From assembly GCA_019635355.1 (NCBI GenBank), contig JAHBZQ010000001.1, forward strand, positions 62,001 through 126,000: DNA of 64,000 bases, read 5' to 3'. The stretch comes from Rhizobacter sp. (GTDB taxonomy: Bacteria > Pseudomonadota > Gammaproteobacteria > Burkholderiales > Burkholderiaceae_C). The notes under the pieces were generated by a model that saw only the letters and a program-made list of their open reading frames with translations, did not search any database and was not told the DNA's origin. The number at the start of each line of letters is the position of its first letter. Position 1 is the first letter of the stretch. Shown one piece after another: positions 43,592-51,956 of the stretch. The position numbers and the translations under genes are program-made.

Positions 43592-45004
43592 GTGGCCTTC
43601 TACACCTACCTGCTCAAGTGCGCGGACGATTCGTACTACTGTGGGCACACCGACGACATGGCGGTGCGCATGCGGCAGCATGAAGACGGCCTGATCGGGT
43701 ACACCGCGACCCGCAAGCCGGTCACCCTCGCGTGGCAGGGCGAGTTCGAGAGCCGAGCCGAGGCGCTGGATTTCGAACTGAAGGTGAAGGGGTGGTCCAG
43801 GGCGAAGAAGGAGGCGCTGATCGCGGGGGATTGGAACGAGGTCAGCCGGTTGGCGCGGAGCAAGGCGGCGGCAGGGCTTCGACAGGCTCAGCCCGAACGG
43901 AGTGGTGGATCCGTTCGCCCTGAGCTTGTCGAAGGGCCGACGCCGGGCGGACATGGGCTTCGACAAGCTCAGCCCGAACGGGGTGGTGTGGCCCTCCCCT
44001 CCGTTCGCCCTGAGCCTGTCGAAGGGCCCGCGCAAGACGCCCTCTTGCCCGGCATCCTCCGCGCCGATCGCCGCACCCTCGCCAAGGCCATCACCCTGCT
44101 CGAATCGACGCGAGCCGATCACCGCGCACGCGCCGATGCGCTGCTCAACGCGCTGCTGCCGCACACCGGCCGCGCCCTGCGCCTGGGCATCTCCGGCGTG
44201 CCGGGCGTCGGCAAGTCGACCTTCATCGAAGCGCTCGGTCTTCATCTCATCGCCCAAGGCCATCGGGTGGCCGTGCTCGCGGTCGACCCGTCGTCCAGCC
44301 TCTCGGGCGGCTCCATCCTCGGCGACAAGACGCGCATGGAGCAGCTTTCGGCCAACCCCTCGGCCTACATCCGACCGAGCCCATCGTCGGGCACGCTGGG
44401 CGGCGTGGCCGAGAAGACGCGCGAGGCGATGCTCGTCTTCGAAGCGGCGGGCTACGACGTGGTGATCGTCGAGACGGTCGGCGTCGGCCAAAGCGAGACT
44501 GCGGTCGCCGGCATGACCGACCTTTTCGTGCTGATGCAGCTGCCCAATGCCGGTGACGACCTGCAGGCCATCAAGCGCGGCGTGATGGAGCTGGCCGATC
44601 TTGTCGTCATCAACAAGGCCGACCTCGATGTCGACGCGGCCACGCGGGCCGAAGCCATGATCGCAAGCTCCCTGCGCCTCTTGGGCCAGGCCGGCCACGG
44701 AGATGGCGCCCCCTCGCGCGTGCTCAAGCTGAGCGCGCTCAAGGCCCAGGGAGTCGACGCCTTCTGGCAGAAGGTGCAAGGCCTCATCGCCCATCGCCGG
44801 GCGAGCGGCGAGTTCGCACAGCGTCGGCAGCACCAGGGCCAGGCCTGGATGTGGGACCTGATCCACGCCGCGTTGCTCGGCGACTTCCGCCGCCACCCCG
44901 ACGTTCGCCACGCCTTGCCCGAGGTGCTGAAGAACGTCAACGAATCCCGTGTCGCGCCGTCGGCTGCGGCGCGCCAACTCCTCCAACTGTTCACACGAGC
45001 CTGA
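43592..45004 (+). CDS. meaB: GIY-YIG domain fused in frame to MeaB-type GTPase (methylmalonyl-CoA mutase chaperone)
   Basis: One uninterrupted frame of 470 codons. Residues 1-93 form a GIY-YIG nuclease domain (FYTYLLKCADDSYYCGHTDD, catalytic-type Arg in AVRMRQH, Glu in EALDFELK). Residues 95-146 are encoded by two inverted pairs of a dispersed repeat (LRQAQPER, VRPELVEGP). Residues from about 150 form a full MeaB/ArgK GTPase: GVPGVGKST (Lys208), VDPSSSLSGGSILGDKTRM, VETVGVGQSE, NKADLD. MeaB loads and protects cobalamin on the mutase encoded upstream. It may instead be two proteins, with MeaB starting at GTG 43988 (338 residues, a normal MeaB length). Neither start has a strong ribosome site. 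Confidence 0.85.
   Translation: MAFYTYLLKCADDSYYCGHTDDMAVRMRQHEDGLIGYTATRKPVTLAWQGEFESRAEALDFELKVKGWSRAKKEALIAGDWNEVSRLARSKAAAGLRQAQPERSGGSVRPELVEGPTPGGHGLRQAQPERGGVALPSVRPEPVEGPAQDALLPGILRADRRTLAKAITLLESTRADHRARADALLNALLPHTGRALRLGISGVPGVGKSTFIEALGLHLIAQGHRVAVLAVDPSSSLSGGSILGDKTRMEQLSANPSAYIRPSPSSGTLGGVAEKTREAMLVFEAAGYDVVIVETVGVGQSETAVAGMTDLFVLMQLPNAGDDLQAIKRGVMELADLVVINKADLDVDAATRAEAMIASSLRLLGQAGHGDGAPSRVLKLSALKAQGVDAFWQKVQGLIAHRRASGEFAQRRQHQGQAWMWDLIHAALLGDFRRHPDVRHALPEVLKNVNESRVAPSAAARQLLQLFTRA
43874..43938. repeat. Dispersed inverted-repeat pair 1, inside the GIY-YIG/MeaB frame
   Basis: GGCTTCGACAGGCTCAGCCC-GAACGG (43874-43900) and its inverted partner CCGTTCGCCCTGAGCTTGTC-GAAGGG (43911-43938), 10 bp apart. 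Read through in frame without a stop. Confidence 0.85.
43955..44028. repeat. Dispersed inverted-repeat pair 2, inside the GIY-YIG/MeaB frame
   Basis: A second copy of the same pair (43955-43981 and 44001-44028) in the same order, differing by single bases from pair 1. The possible MeaB start GTG 43988 lies between its arms. Confidence 0.85.
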
Positions 45005-45015
45005 GAGGCCAAACC

Positions 45016-46548
45016 ATGCACGACATCATCGAACAGCTCGAAAAGAAGCGCGCCGCGGCGCGCCTCGGCGGCGGCGAGAAGCGCATCGCCGCGCAACACA
45101 GCAAGGGCAAGCTCACCGCGCGCGAGCGCCTCGAGCTGCTGCTCGACGAAGGCACCTTCGAAGAGTGGGACATGTTCGTCGAGCACCGCTGCCACGACTT
45201 CGGCATGCAGGACAACAAGATCCCCGGCGACGGTGTCGTCACCGGCTACGGCATGATCAACGGCCGCCTCGTCTTCGTCTACAGCCAGGACTTCACCGTC
45301 TTCGGCGGCGCGCTCAGCGAAGCGCATGCCGAGAAGATCTGCAAGGTGATGGACCAGGCGATGAAGGTCGGCGCCCCGGTGATCGGCCTCAACGACTCGG
45401 GCGGCGCGCGCATCCAGGAAGGCGTGGCCTCGCTCGGCGGTTATGCCGAAGTGTTCCAGCGCAACGTGATGGCGTCTGGCGTGGTGCCGCAGATCAGCAT
45501 GATCATGGGCCCGAGCGCCGGCGGTGCGGTGTACTCGCCCGCGATGACCGACTTCATCTTCATGGTGAAGGACAGCAGCTACATGTTCGTCACCGGCCCC
45601 GAAGTCGTGAAGACAGTGACGCACGAGGAAGTGACCTCCGAAGAGCTGGGCGGCGCGGCGACGCACACGACCAAGAGCGGCGTGGCCGACCTCGCGTTCG
45701 ACAACGACGTCGACGCGCTGCTCATGCTGCGCCGCTTCTACAACTACCTGCCGCTCAACAACCGCGAGAAGCCGCCGGTGCGCCCCAGCCACGACCCCGC
45801 TGACCGCATCGACCTCTCGCTCGACACGCTGGTGCCCGACAACCCCAACAAGCCGTATGACATCAAGGAGCTGATCGTCAAATGCGCCGACGACGGCGAG
45901 TTCTTCGAGCTGCAGCCGGGCTACGCGCAAAACATCGTGATCGGCTTCTGCCGCATGGAAGGGCAGACGGTGGGGGTGGTGGCCAACCAGCCGCTGGTGC
46001 TCGCGGGCTGCCTCGACATCAAGAGCAGCATCAAGGCCGCGCGCTTCGTGCGCTTCTGCGATGCGTTCAACATCCCCATCGTGACCTACGTCGACGTGCC
46101 GGGCTTCATGCCGGGCACTTCTCAGGAGTACGGCGGCATCATCAAGCACGGTGCCAAGCTGCTCTACGCGTATGCCGAGTGCACCGTCCCCAAGATCACC
46201 GTCATCACCCGCAAGGCCTATGGCGGCGCCTATGACGTGATGGCCTCCAAGCACCTCAGAGGCGACGTCAACTTCGCCTGGCCCAACGCCGAGATTGCGG
46301 TGATGGGCGCGAAGGGTGCGGTGGAGATCATCTTCCGCGAGGAGAAGAGCGACCCGGCCAAGCTCGCTGCGCGCGAAGCCGAATACAAGGCCAAGTTCGC
46401 CAACCCCTTCGTGGCGGGCGCACGCGGTTTCATCGACGACGTGATCCAGCCGCACGAGACGCGCAAGCGCATCTGCCGTTCGCTGGTGATGCTGAGAAAC
46501 AAGAAGGTCGAGAACCCGTGGCGCAAGCACGGGAATATTCCGCTGTGA
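45016..46548 (+). CDS. pccB: Propionyl-CoA / acyl-CoA carboxylase, carboxyltransferase (beta) subunit
   Basis: A 510-residue carboxyltransferase that moves the carboxyl group from biotin to propionyl-CoA, giving methylmalonyl-CoA. Key segments are GKLTARERLELLLDEGTFEE, GLNDSGGARIQEGVASLGGY (acyl-CoA oxyanion region), MGPSAGGAVYSPAMTDFIFM and DVPGFMPGTSQEYGGIIKHG with KITVITRKAYGGAYDVM. It lies 11 bp after meaB, with GAGAGG before the ATG. The biotin-carrying partner is encoded downstream across a repeat-containing 121-bp gap. Confidence 0.95.
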   Translation: MHDIIEQLEKKRAAARLGGGEKRIAAQHSKGKLTARERLELLLDEGTFEEWDMFVEHRCHDFGMQDNKIPGDGVVTGYGMINGRLVFVYSQDFTVFGGALSEAHAEKICKVMDQAMKVGAPVIGLNDSGGARIQEGVASLGGYAEVFQRNVMASGVVPQISMIMGPSAGGAVYSPAMTDFIFMVKDSSYMFVTGPEVVKTVTHEEVTSEELGGAATHTTKSGVADLAFDNDVDALLMLRRFYNYLPLNNREKPPVRPSHDPADRIDLSLDTLVPDNPNKPYDIKELIVKCADDGEFFELQPGYAQNIVIGFCRMEGQTVGVVANQPLVLAGCLDIKSSIKAARFVRFCDAFNIPIVTYVDVPGFMPGTSQEYGGIIKHGAKLLYAYAECTVPKITVITRKAYGGAYDVMASKHLRGDVNFAWPNAEIAVMGAKGAVEIIFREEKSDPAKLAAREAEYKAKFANPFVAGARGFIDDVIQPHETRKRICRSLVMLRNKKVENPWRKHGNIPL

Positions 46549-46581
46549 CGCTGCAAGCCTCCGCTTTGCACACGCATACCT

Positions 46582-46651
46582 CCGTTCGCCCTGAGCTTGT
46601 CGAAGGGCATTGCGCACACCGCTCATGCTTCGACAAGCTCAGCACGAACGG
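46582..46651. repeat. Dispersed inverted-repeat pair 3, between pccB and pccA
   Basis: CCGTTCGCCCTGAGCTTGTC-GAAGGGC (46582-46608) and GCTTCGACAAGCTCAGCACG-AACGG (46627-46651). The transcript could fold into a long hairpin between the two carboxylase subunit genes. There is no U tract, so it is not an obvious terminator. Confidence 0.85.
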
Positions 46652-46669
46652 TGTGTGGAGACACTGAAA

Positions 46670-48670
46670 ATGTTCACAAAAATTCTCATCGCCAACCGTG
46701 GCGAAATCGCCTGCCGCGTCGTCAAGACCGCGAAGAAGATGGGCATCAAGACGGTCGCCGTCTATTCCGACGCCGACCGCGACGCCCGCCACGTGGAGCT
46801 GGCCGACGAGGCCGTGCACATCGGTGCGCCGCCCTCGCGCGAGTCCTACCTCGTGATGGACAAGATCATCGCGGCCTGCAAGCAAACGGGCGCGCAAGCG
46901 GTGCACCCGGGCTACGGCTTCCTGAGCGAGAACGAGGAGTTCGCGCGCCGCGTGGAAGAAGAGGGCATCGTCTTCATCGGCCCGAAGCACGCCTCCATCG
47001 CCGCGATGGGCGACAAGATCGCGTCGAAGAAGCTCGCAGCCGAGGCGCGCGTCAACACCATTCCGGGCCACAACGCGGCCATCTCGGGTGCGAAGGAGGC
47101 GGTCGAGATCGCCAAGAAGATCGGCTACCCGGTGATGATCAAGGCGAGTGCCGGCGGTGGCGGCAAGGGCCTGCGCGTGGCCTACTCCGACAAGGAGGCC
47201 TTCGAAGGTTTCACCGCCTGCCAGAACGAAGCCCGCAACAGCTTCGGCGACGACCGTGTGTTCATCGAGAAGTTTGTCGAGGAGCCGCGCCACATCGAGA
47301 TCCAGGTGCTGGGCGATGCGCACGGCAACACCGTCTACCTGTGGGAGCGCGAGTGCTCCATCCAGCGCCGCCACCAGAAGGTGATCGAAGAGGCGCCCAG
47401 CCCCTTCCTTGACGACGCCACTCGCAAGGCGATGGGCGAGCAGGCGGTGGCGCTTGCCAAGGCGGTGAACTACCAGTCGGCTGGCACGGTGGAGTTCGTC
47501 GTCGGCAAGGACAAGAGCTTCTACTTCCTCGAGATGAACACCCGCCTGCAGGTGGAGCACCCGGTCACCGAGTGCATCACCGGGCTCGACCTCGTGGAGC
47601 TGATGATCCGCGTGGCGGCCGGCGAGAAGTTGCCCTTCAAGCAGGAGGAGATCCAGCGCAACGGCTGGGCGATGGAGTGCCGCATCAACGCGGAAGACCC
47701 GTTCCGCAACTTCCTGCCGTCGACCGGCCGGCTGGTGAAGTACGCACCGCCGAAGGAAGAGAACGGCGTGCGCGTGGACACGGGCGTCTACGAGGGCGGC
47801 GAGATCCCGATGTACTACGACTCGATGATCGCCAAGCTCATCGTGCACGGGAAGGACCGGCTGGAAGCCATCCGCAAGATGCGCGAAGCGCTCAACGGCT
47901 TCGCCATTCGCGGCATCAACTCCAACATCCCTTTCCAGGCGGCACTGCTGGCGCACCCGGATTTCGTGGGCGGCAACTTCAACACCGGCTTCATCGCCGA
48001 GCACTACGGCAAGGGCTTCACCGCCGAGGCCGTGCCGCACGACGAGCCGATGTTCCTGCGGGCGCTCGCGGCTGTGGCCAACCGCAAGCACCTCGAGCGT
48101 GCGAGCCGCATCAGCGGGCAGCTGCCGGGGCACGAGATGGAGATCGGCGTCGACTTCGTGGTGGTCACCGATCTCGGGGGCGGCAAGACCGAGCAGGTGC
48201 CGGTGAAGGTGGAGAAGCAGGGCGGCGGCTTCGAAGTCACGATGGGCGGCAAGACGAGCCGCATCAACTTCGTGACCCCGCTGCGCGACATCGTGATCCG
48301 CGGCACGCTCGACGGTGAGCCCTTCTGCGCGCAGATCGAGCGCATGGGCCTGGCGTATCGCGTGTCGCACAACGGCACCCAGATCGAGGCCAAGGTGCTC
48401 ACGCCGCGTGCGGCCGAGCTGAATGCGCTGATGCCGTTCAAGGCGCCGCCCGACCTGTCGAAGTTCCTGCTGTCGCCCATGCCCGGCCTGCTGGTCGACG
48501 TGGCCGTGACCAAGGGGCAGAAGGTGATGGCCGGCGAGAAGTTGGCGGTCATCGAGGCGATGAAGATGGAGAACATCCTCACCGCCACGCAGGATTGCGT
48601 GGTGGCCGAAGTGGCGGCAACCAAGGGCGAGAGCCTGGCCGTCGATCAAGTCATCCTCAAATTCGAGTGA
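46670..48670 (+). CDS. pccA: Propionyl-CoA / acyl-CoA carboxylase, biotin carboxylase and carrier (alpha) subunit
   Basis: A 666-residue ATP-dependent enzyme. The biotin carboxylase part (1 to about 450) shows MFTKILIANRGEIACRV, HPGYGFLSENEEFARR, the ATP-grasp KASAGGGGKGLRV and EMNTRLQVEHPVTE. A linker domain of the propionyl-CoA carboxylase BT type follows. The C-terminal biotinyl domain carries EAMKMEN with Lys632 as the biotin site. ATG 46670 gives the standard start; an upstream extension to 46610 would be translated repeat sequence. GGAG precedes it. Confidence 0.96.
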   Translation: MFTKILIANRGEIACRVVKTAKKMGIKTVAVYSDADRDARHVELADEAVHIGAPPSRESYLVMDKIIAACKQTGAQAVHPGYGFLSENEEFARRVEEEGIVFIGPKHASIAAMGDKIASKKLAAEARVNTIPGHNAAISGAKEAVEIAKKIGYPVMIKASAGGGGKGLRVAYSDKEAFEGFTACQNEARNSFGDDRVFIEKFVEEPRHIEIQVLGDAHGNTVYLWERECSIQRRHQKVIEEAPSPFLDDATRKAMGEQAVALAKAVNYQSAGTVEFVVGKDKSFYFLEMNTRLQVEHPVTECITGLDLVELMIRVAAGEKLPFKQEEIQRNGWAMECRINAEDPFRNFLPSTGRLVKYAPPKEENGVRVDTGVYEGGEIPMYYDSMIAKLIVHGKDRLEAIRKMREALNGFAIRGINSNIPFQAALLAHPDFVGGNFNTGFIAEHYGKGFTAEAVPHDEPMFLRALAAVANRKHLERASRISGQLPGHEMEIGVDFVVVTDLGGGKTEQVPVKVEKQGGGFEVTMGGKTSRINFVTPLRDIVIRGTLDGEPFCAQIERMGLAYRVSHNGTQIEAKVLTPRAAELNALMPFKAPPDLSKFLLSPMPGLLVDVAVTKGQKVMAGEKLAVIEAMKMENILTATQDCVVAEVAATKGESLAVDQVILKFE

Positions 48671-48734
48671 GGGGCTTCGACAGGCTCAGCCCGAACGGAG
48701 CGTTCCGTTCGCACTGAGCTTGTCGAAGTGCCCG
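48671..48734. repeat. Dispersed inverted-repeat pair 4, between pccA and the VOC gene
   Basis: GGGGCTTCGACAGGCTCAGC-CCGAACGG (48671-48698) and CCGTTCGCACTGAGCTTGTC-GAAGTGCCCG (48705-48734) with a 6-bp loop. It forms a stable hairpin starting at the pccA stop codon. Confidence 0.85.
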
Positions 48735-48751
48735 ATGGAAGGAGATCTTTC

Positions 48752-49216
48752 ATGAGCAAGCGACCCTTCAAGGTGCTGGGGATCCAGCAGGTGGCCATCG
48801 GCGGCCCGAGCAAGGAGCGCCTGCGCACGCTCTGGGTTGACACGCTGGGGCTCGAGGTCACGGGCAAGTTCGTGAGCGAGCGCGAGAACGTCGACGAAGA
48901 CATCTGTGCGATGGGCCAGGGCGCGTTCAAGGTCGAGGTCGACTTGATGCAGCCGCTCGACCCCGAGAAAAAGCCTGCGGTGCACACCACGCCGCTCAAC
49001 CACATCGGTCTGTGGATCGACGACCTGCCCAAGGCGGTGGAGTGGCTCACCGCCAAAGGCGTGCGGTTTGCGCCGGGCGGCATCCGCAAGGGGGCTGCGG
49101 GCTACGACATCTGCTTCCTGCACCCGAAGGCGAACGAGGAGTTTCCGATTGCGGGCGAAGGTGTGCTGATCGAGCTGGTGCAGGCGCCGCCCGACGTGAT
49201 CGCCGCGCTTCAGTAG
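48752..49216 (+). CDS. VOC-family protein, probable methylmalonyl-CoA epimerase
   Basis: A 154-residue two-module vicinal oxygen chelate protein. Candidate metal ligands are Gln13 (GIQQVAIG), Glu62 (FKVEVDL), His84 (LNHIGLWI) and Glu141 (VLIELVQAP). Known bacterial methylmalonyl-CoA epimerases have His at the first position. The Gln-Glu-His-Glu set resembles that of human glyoxalase I, so the activity is not certain. Position after pccA in a methylmalonyl-CoA cluster makes epimerase the best guess, needed because carboxylase and mutase use opposite isomers. GGAAGGAGAT precedes ATG 48752. The end overlaps ggt by 7 bp, tail to tail. Confidence 0.75.
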   Translation: MSKRPFKVLGIQQVAIGGPSKERLRTLWVDTLGLEVTGKFVSERENVDEDICAMGQGAFKVEVDLMQPLDPEKKPAVHTTPLNHIGLWIDDLPKAVEWLTAKGVRFAPGGIRKGAAGYDICFLHPKANEEFPIAGEGVLIELVQAPPDVIAALQ

Positions 49217-50925
49217 CCTTTTGCGAGGCCCGAGTTGCGGCGCGGATCGTTGGCGCCGTAGTAGCGGTTCTTGCCCACCGGCTTGCCGCCGAGCGACGGC
49301 GCACCGATCAGGATCGCCGCCACATGGTTGGCAGGCTGCGGGTTGCCGACCTTGTGGCCCATGCCTTCGAGCAGCTTCTGCGTGTCGGGGCTGATCGCGA
49401 AGCGCTCGAAGTTGGTCGCCTCGGGCAGCCACTGCTGGTGGAAGCGCGGCGCGTCCACCGCCTCCTGGATGTTCATGCCGTAGTCGACCACGTTGAGGAT
49501 GGTGTGCAGCACCACGGTGATGATGCGGCTGCCGCCGGGCGTGCCCACCACCATCACCGGCTTGCCGTCTTTCGAGACGATGGTCGGGCTCATCGAACTC
49601 AGCGGCCGCTTGCCGGGCTCGATCTTGTTGGTCTCGCCCTGCACCAGCCCGTAGATGTTGGGCACGCCCACCTTGGCGGTGAAGTCGTCCATCTCGTTGT
49701 TGAGCAGCACGCCGGTCTTGCCGGCGGTCACGCGCGCGCCGAACCAGTCGTTGAGCGTGTAGGTCACCGAGACCGCGTTGCCCCACTTGTCGACGATGGA
49801 GTAGTGCGTGGTGTTGCTGCCTTCGTGCGGCGGCACGCCAGGCTTGATGTCTTGCGACACCCCGGCTTTGGCCGGGTCGATGGCGGCGCGGATCTTCCCG
49901 GCGTAGGTCTTGTCGAGCAGCCGCTCGACCGGGTTCTTCACGAAATCGGGGTCGCCGAGGTAGGCGTTGCGGTCGGCATACGCATGGCGCATCGCCTCGA
50001 TCTGGTAATGCACCGCCTGCGCCGAGCGGAAGCCCAGCTCCTTGAGCGGGTAGCCCTCCAGGATGTTGAGCATCTCGCACACGATCACGCCGCCCGAGCT
50101 CGGCGGGGGCGCCGAGATGACACGGTAGCCGCGGTAGTCGCACTCGATGGGCGCCATCTCGCGGGTGGTGTACTGGTCGAAGTCGGCCTGCGTGAAGAGG
50201 CCTCGTCCGGCCTGGCTTGCGGCGACCATCTCGGCGGCGGTACGGCCCTTGTAGAAGCCGTCGGCACCGTGGTCGCGGATGCGCTTGAGCGTGGTGGCCA
50301 GGTCCTTCTGCACCAGCGTCTGGCCGACGTCGAAGGGCTCGCCCTTGTTCAGGAAGATGGCGGCCGAGGGGGCGTCCTTGCGGAAGTCGTCGGTCGCGGT
50401 CTTCAGCATGTCGATGTCGCCCTGGTCGAGCACGAAGCCGCGCTGGGCGTAGCGGATCGCCGGGTCGATCAGCGCGGCGCGTTTCATCGTGCCGTATTTC
50501 GAGAGCGCGACTTCCAGTCCGTGCACCGTGCCCGGCACGCCGGCGGCGAGGTAGCCGCGCGTGCTCAGGCCTTTGACGATGTTGCCGTCGGGGCCTAGGT
50601 ACATGTCGGGCTTGGCGGCGAGTGGTGCCTTCTCGCGGAAGTCGAGAAAGGTCTTGCGGCCGTCGGCGAGCTGGATCGTCATGAAGCCGCCGCCGCCCAG
50701 GTTGCCGGCCGCGGGGTAGACGACCGCGAGTGTGTAGCCCACGGCCACCGCGGCATCGATCGCGTTGCCCCCGTCCTTCAGCACGTCGACGCCCACGCGC
50801 GTGGCGAGGTGCTGGGCGGTGACGACCATGCCGTTCTCGGCGGCCACGGGCGCCACCGAGGCGGCTTGTACCGCCGGCAACACAACGGCGAACGCAAGGC
50901 TCAGAACGAAACGCAAGACGGTCAT
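49210..50925 (-). CDS. ggt: Gamma-glutamyltransferase (glutathione hydrolase)
   Basis: A 571-residue periplasmic enzyme that hydrolyses glutathione and transfers gamma-glutamyl groups. It has a signal peptide (LRFVLSLAFAVVLPAVQA). It is made as a proenzyme that cleaves itself before Thr372 in SNTTHYSIVDKWGNAVS, leaving Thr372 as nucleophile. Other signatures are DGGNAIDAAVAVGYTLAVV, SAPPPSSGG, PLSSMSPTIV and GTPGGSRIITVVLHTILNVV. Met at 50925 was chosen because it starts the signal peptide; the frame is open to 51327. The cupin gene lies upstream on the same strand. Confidence 0.96.
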   Translation of the reverse strand: MTVLRFVLSLAFAVVLPAVQAASVAPVAAENGMVVTAQHLATRVGVDVLKDGGNAIDAAVAVGYTLAVVYPAAGNLGGGGFMTIQLADGRKTFLDFREKAPLAAKPDMYLGPDGNIVKGLSTRGYLAAGVPGTVHGLEVALSKYGTMKRAALIDPAIRYAQRGFVLDQGDIDMLKTATDDFRKDAPSAAIFLNKGEPFDVGQTLVQKDLATTLKRIRDHGADGFYKGRTAAEMVAASQAGRGLFTQADFDQYTTREMAPIECDYRGYRVISAPPPSSGGVIVCEMLNILEGYPLKELGFRSAQAVHYQIEAMRHAYADRNAYLGDPDFVKNPVERLLDKTYAGKIRAAIDPAKAGVSQDIKPGVPPHEGSNTTHYSIVDKWGNAVSVTYTLNDWFGARVTAGKTGVLLNNEMDDFTAKVGVPNIYGLVQGETNKIEPGKRPLSSMSPTIVSKDGKPVMVVGTPGGSRIITVVLHTILNVVDYGMNIQEAVDAPRFHQQWLPEATNFERFAISPDTQKLLEGMGHKVGNPQPANHVAAILIGAPSLGGKPVGKNRYYGANDPRRNSGLAKGY

Positions 50926-50992
50926 CGGTAGCTCCAGAAACGAGGAGCGCCGATCACAGCACAGCCCGCGCGGGCCGTCGACAAAGGCCCGC

Positions 50993-51475
50993 TCAGGTGT
51001 AAGGCGTGCCGTCCTTGTGCGTGAAGCGCCATTGGCCGTCGACGAGTTCGGCGCGCAGGTCGTCGTCGGGGTAGCTGCCCTGGTCGCCGGGCGTGCGGTC
51101 GCCGATCTCGAGGTAGACCACGTCTTCGGTCGTCTCGTTGAGCAGGCGGTGGCCGTTGCCGGTGCCGTGCGCGAAGCCGGCGCACATGCCGGGCGCGAGG
51201 CGGGTGAGACCTTCGTCGGTGTGCAGCGTGGGGTGGCCTTGCAGGATGTAGATGAACTCGTCTTGCTTGCTGTGCGCATGCCGCAAGGCCGAGGCGGCGC
51301 CTGGCGCGAGCGTGGTGTGGTTGACACCGAAGTTCACGAGCCCGAAGAGATCGCCGAGCGGCTTCTTCAGCCGGCCCGTCATGCGCGAGGCGAAGGGCTC
51401 GGGGTAGTTCGAGGGTTTGGTGCGGGCCGGGGCGTCTTCGGCGCGCAGGGCCACGGGGCGGTGGGAGTCGCTCAT
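50993..51475 (-). CDS. Cupin-domain protein
   Basis: A 160-residue protein with one cupin barrel. Metal-site motifs are ALRHAHSKQDEFIYILQGH (two His and a Glu) and GFAHGTGNGHRLLN (His). The C-terminus (DGQWRFTHKDGTPY) is typical of small stand-alone cupins of unknown role. It lies between the GFA-type gene and ggt on the minus strand, with 67 bp before ggt. The substrate cannot be inferred. Confidence 0.87.
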   Translation of the reverse strand: MSDSHRPVALRAEDAPARTKPSNYPEPFASRMTGRLKKPLGDLFGLVNFGVNHTTLAPGAASALRHAHSKQDEFIYILQGHPTLHTDEGLTRLAPGMCAGFAHGTGNGHRLLNETTEDVVYLEIGDRTPGDQGSYPDDDLRAELVDGQWRFTHKDGTPYT

Positions 51476-51483
51476 GTCGTCAC

Positions 51484-51945
51484 TCAGCTTTCACGGGGGT
51501 GGGCTTCTCGCCACAGCTGGACCATCTCCATCGGATCCGCCGGGCTCTTCTCGTAGCGGCGCGTGCCTTCAGGCAGCACGACCCAGGGCTGCGCTTCGCT
51601 CATCCACTGGTGGGCGATCGGCACGAGGCCGGTCGGGCCTTCGAGCGTGCCGGGCTGCACCACGCGCACGGGTCGGCCATCGGGCCCGCCCCACAGGCGC
51701 GTGCCGCAGGTCGCGCACATGCGGCCGGCCTTGATGCGGCCGTCGGGCAGCGTGGCGGTGTAGGGCACCGTCTCGCCCTGCAGCAGTTCGATGGCCTCCT
51801 GCTTCACGAGCATCGACAGGCCGAAGGCCGCGCCGGTGCGGCGCTGGCAGTCGGTGCAGTGACAGGCGTAGTACGTGAGCGGCTCGGCGTTCACGCGGTA
51901 GCGGATGGCGCCGCAGAGGCAGTGGCCGAAGTAGGGCGCTGCCAT
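51484..51945 (-). CDS. GFA-domain (glutathione-dependent formaldehyde-activating-like / CENP-V) protein
   Basis: A 153-residue zinc protein. The Cys pattern of the GFA family is complete: GHCLCGAIRYRV, ACHCTDCQRRTG and CATCGTRLWGG. Only some members act on S-hydroxymethylglutathione, so the substrate is unknown. ATG 51945 gives the standard start, but GTG at 51960 overlaps the thyA stop as GTGA and could be used for coupling. The order thyA, GFA, cupin, ggt on one strand suggests co-transcription; GFA and GGT both touch glutathione metabolism. Confidence 0.87.
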   Translation of the reverse strand: MAAPYFGHCLCGAIRYRVNAEPLTYYACHCTDCQRRTGAAFGLSMLVKQEAIELLQGETVPYTATLPDGRIKAGRMCATCGTRLWGGPDGRPVRVVQPGTLEGPTGLVPIAHQWMSEAQPWVVLPEGTRRYEKSPADPMEMVQLWREAHPRES

Positions 51946-51956
51946 GCGGGCTGCGA

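Noticed and set aside
49012..50598. Long plus-strand open frame opposite ggt
   Set aside because: Composition is typical of an antisense shadow (Val/His/Arg/Ala), and the minus frame encodes a full gamma-glutamyltransferase.
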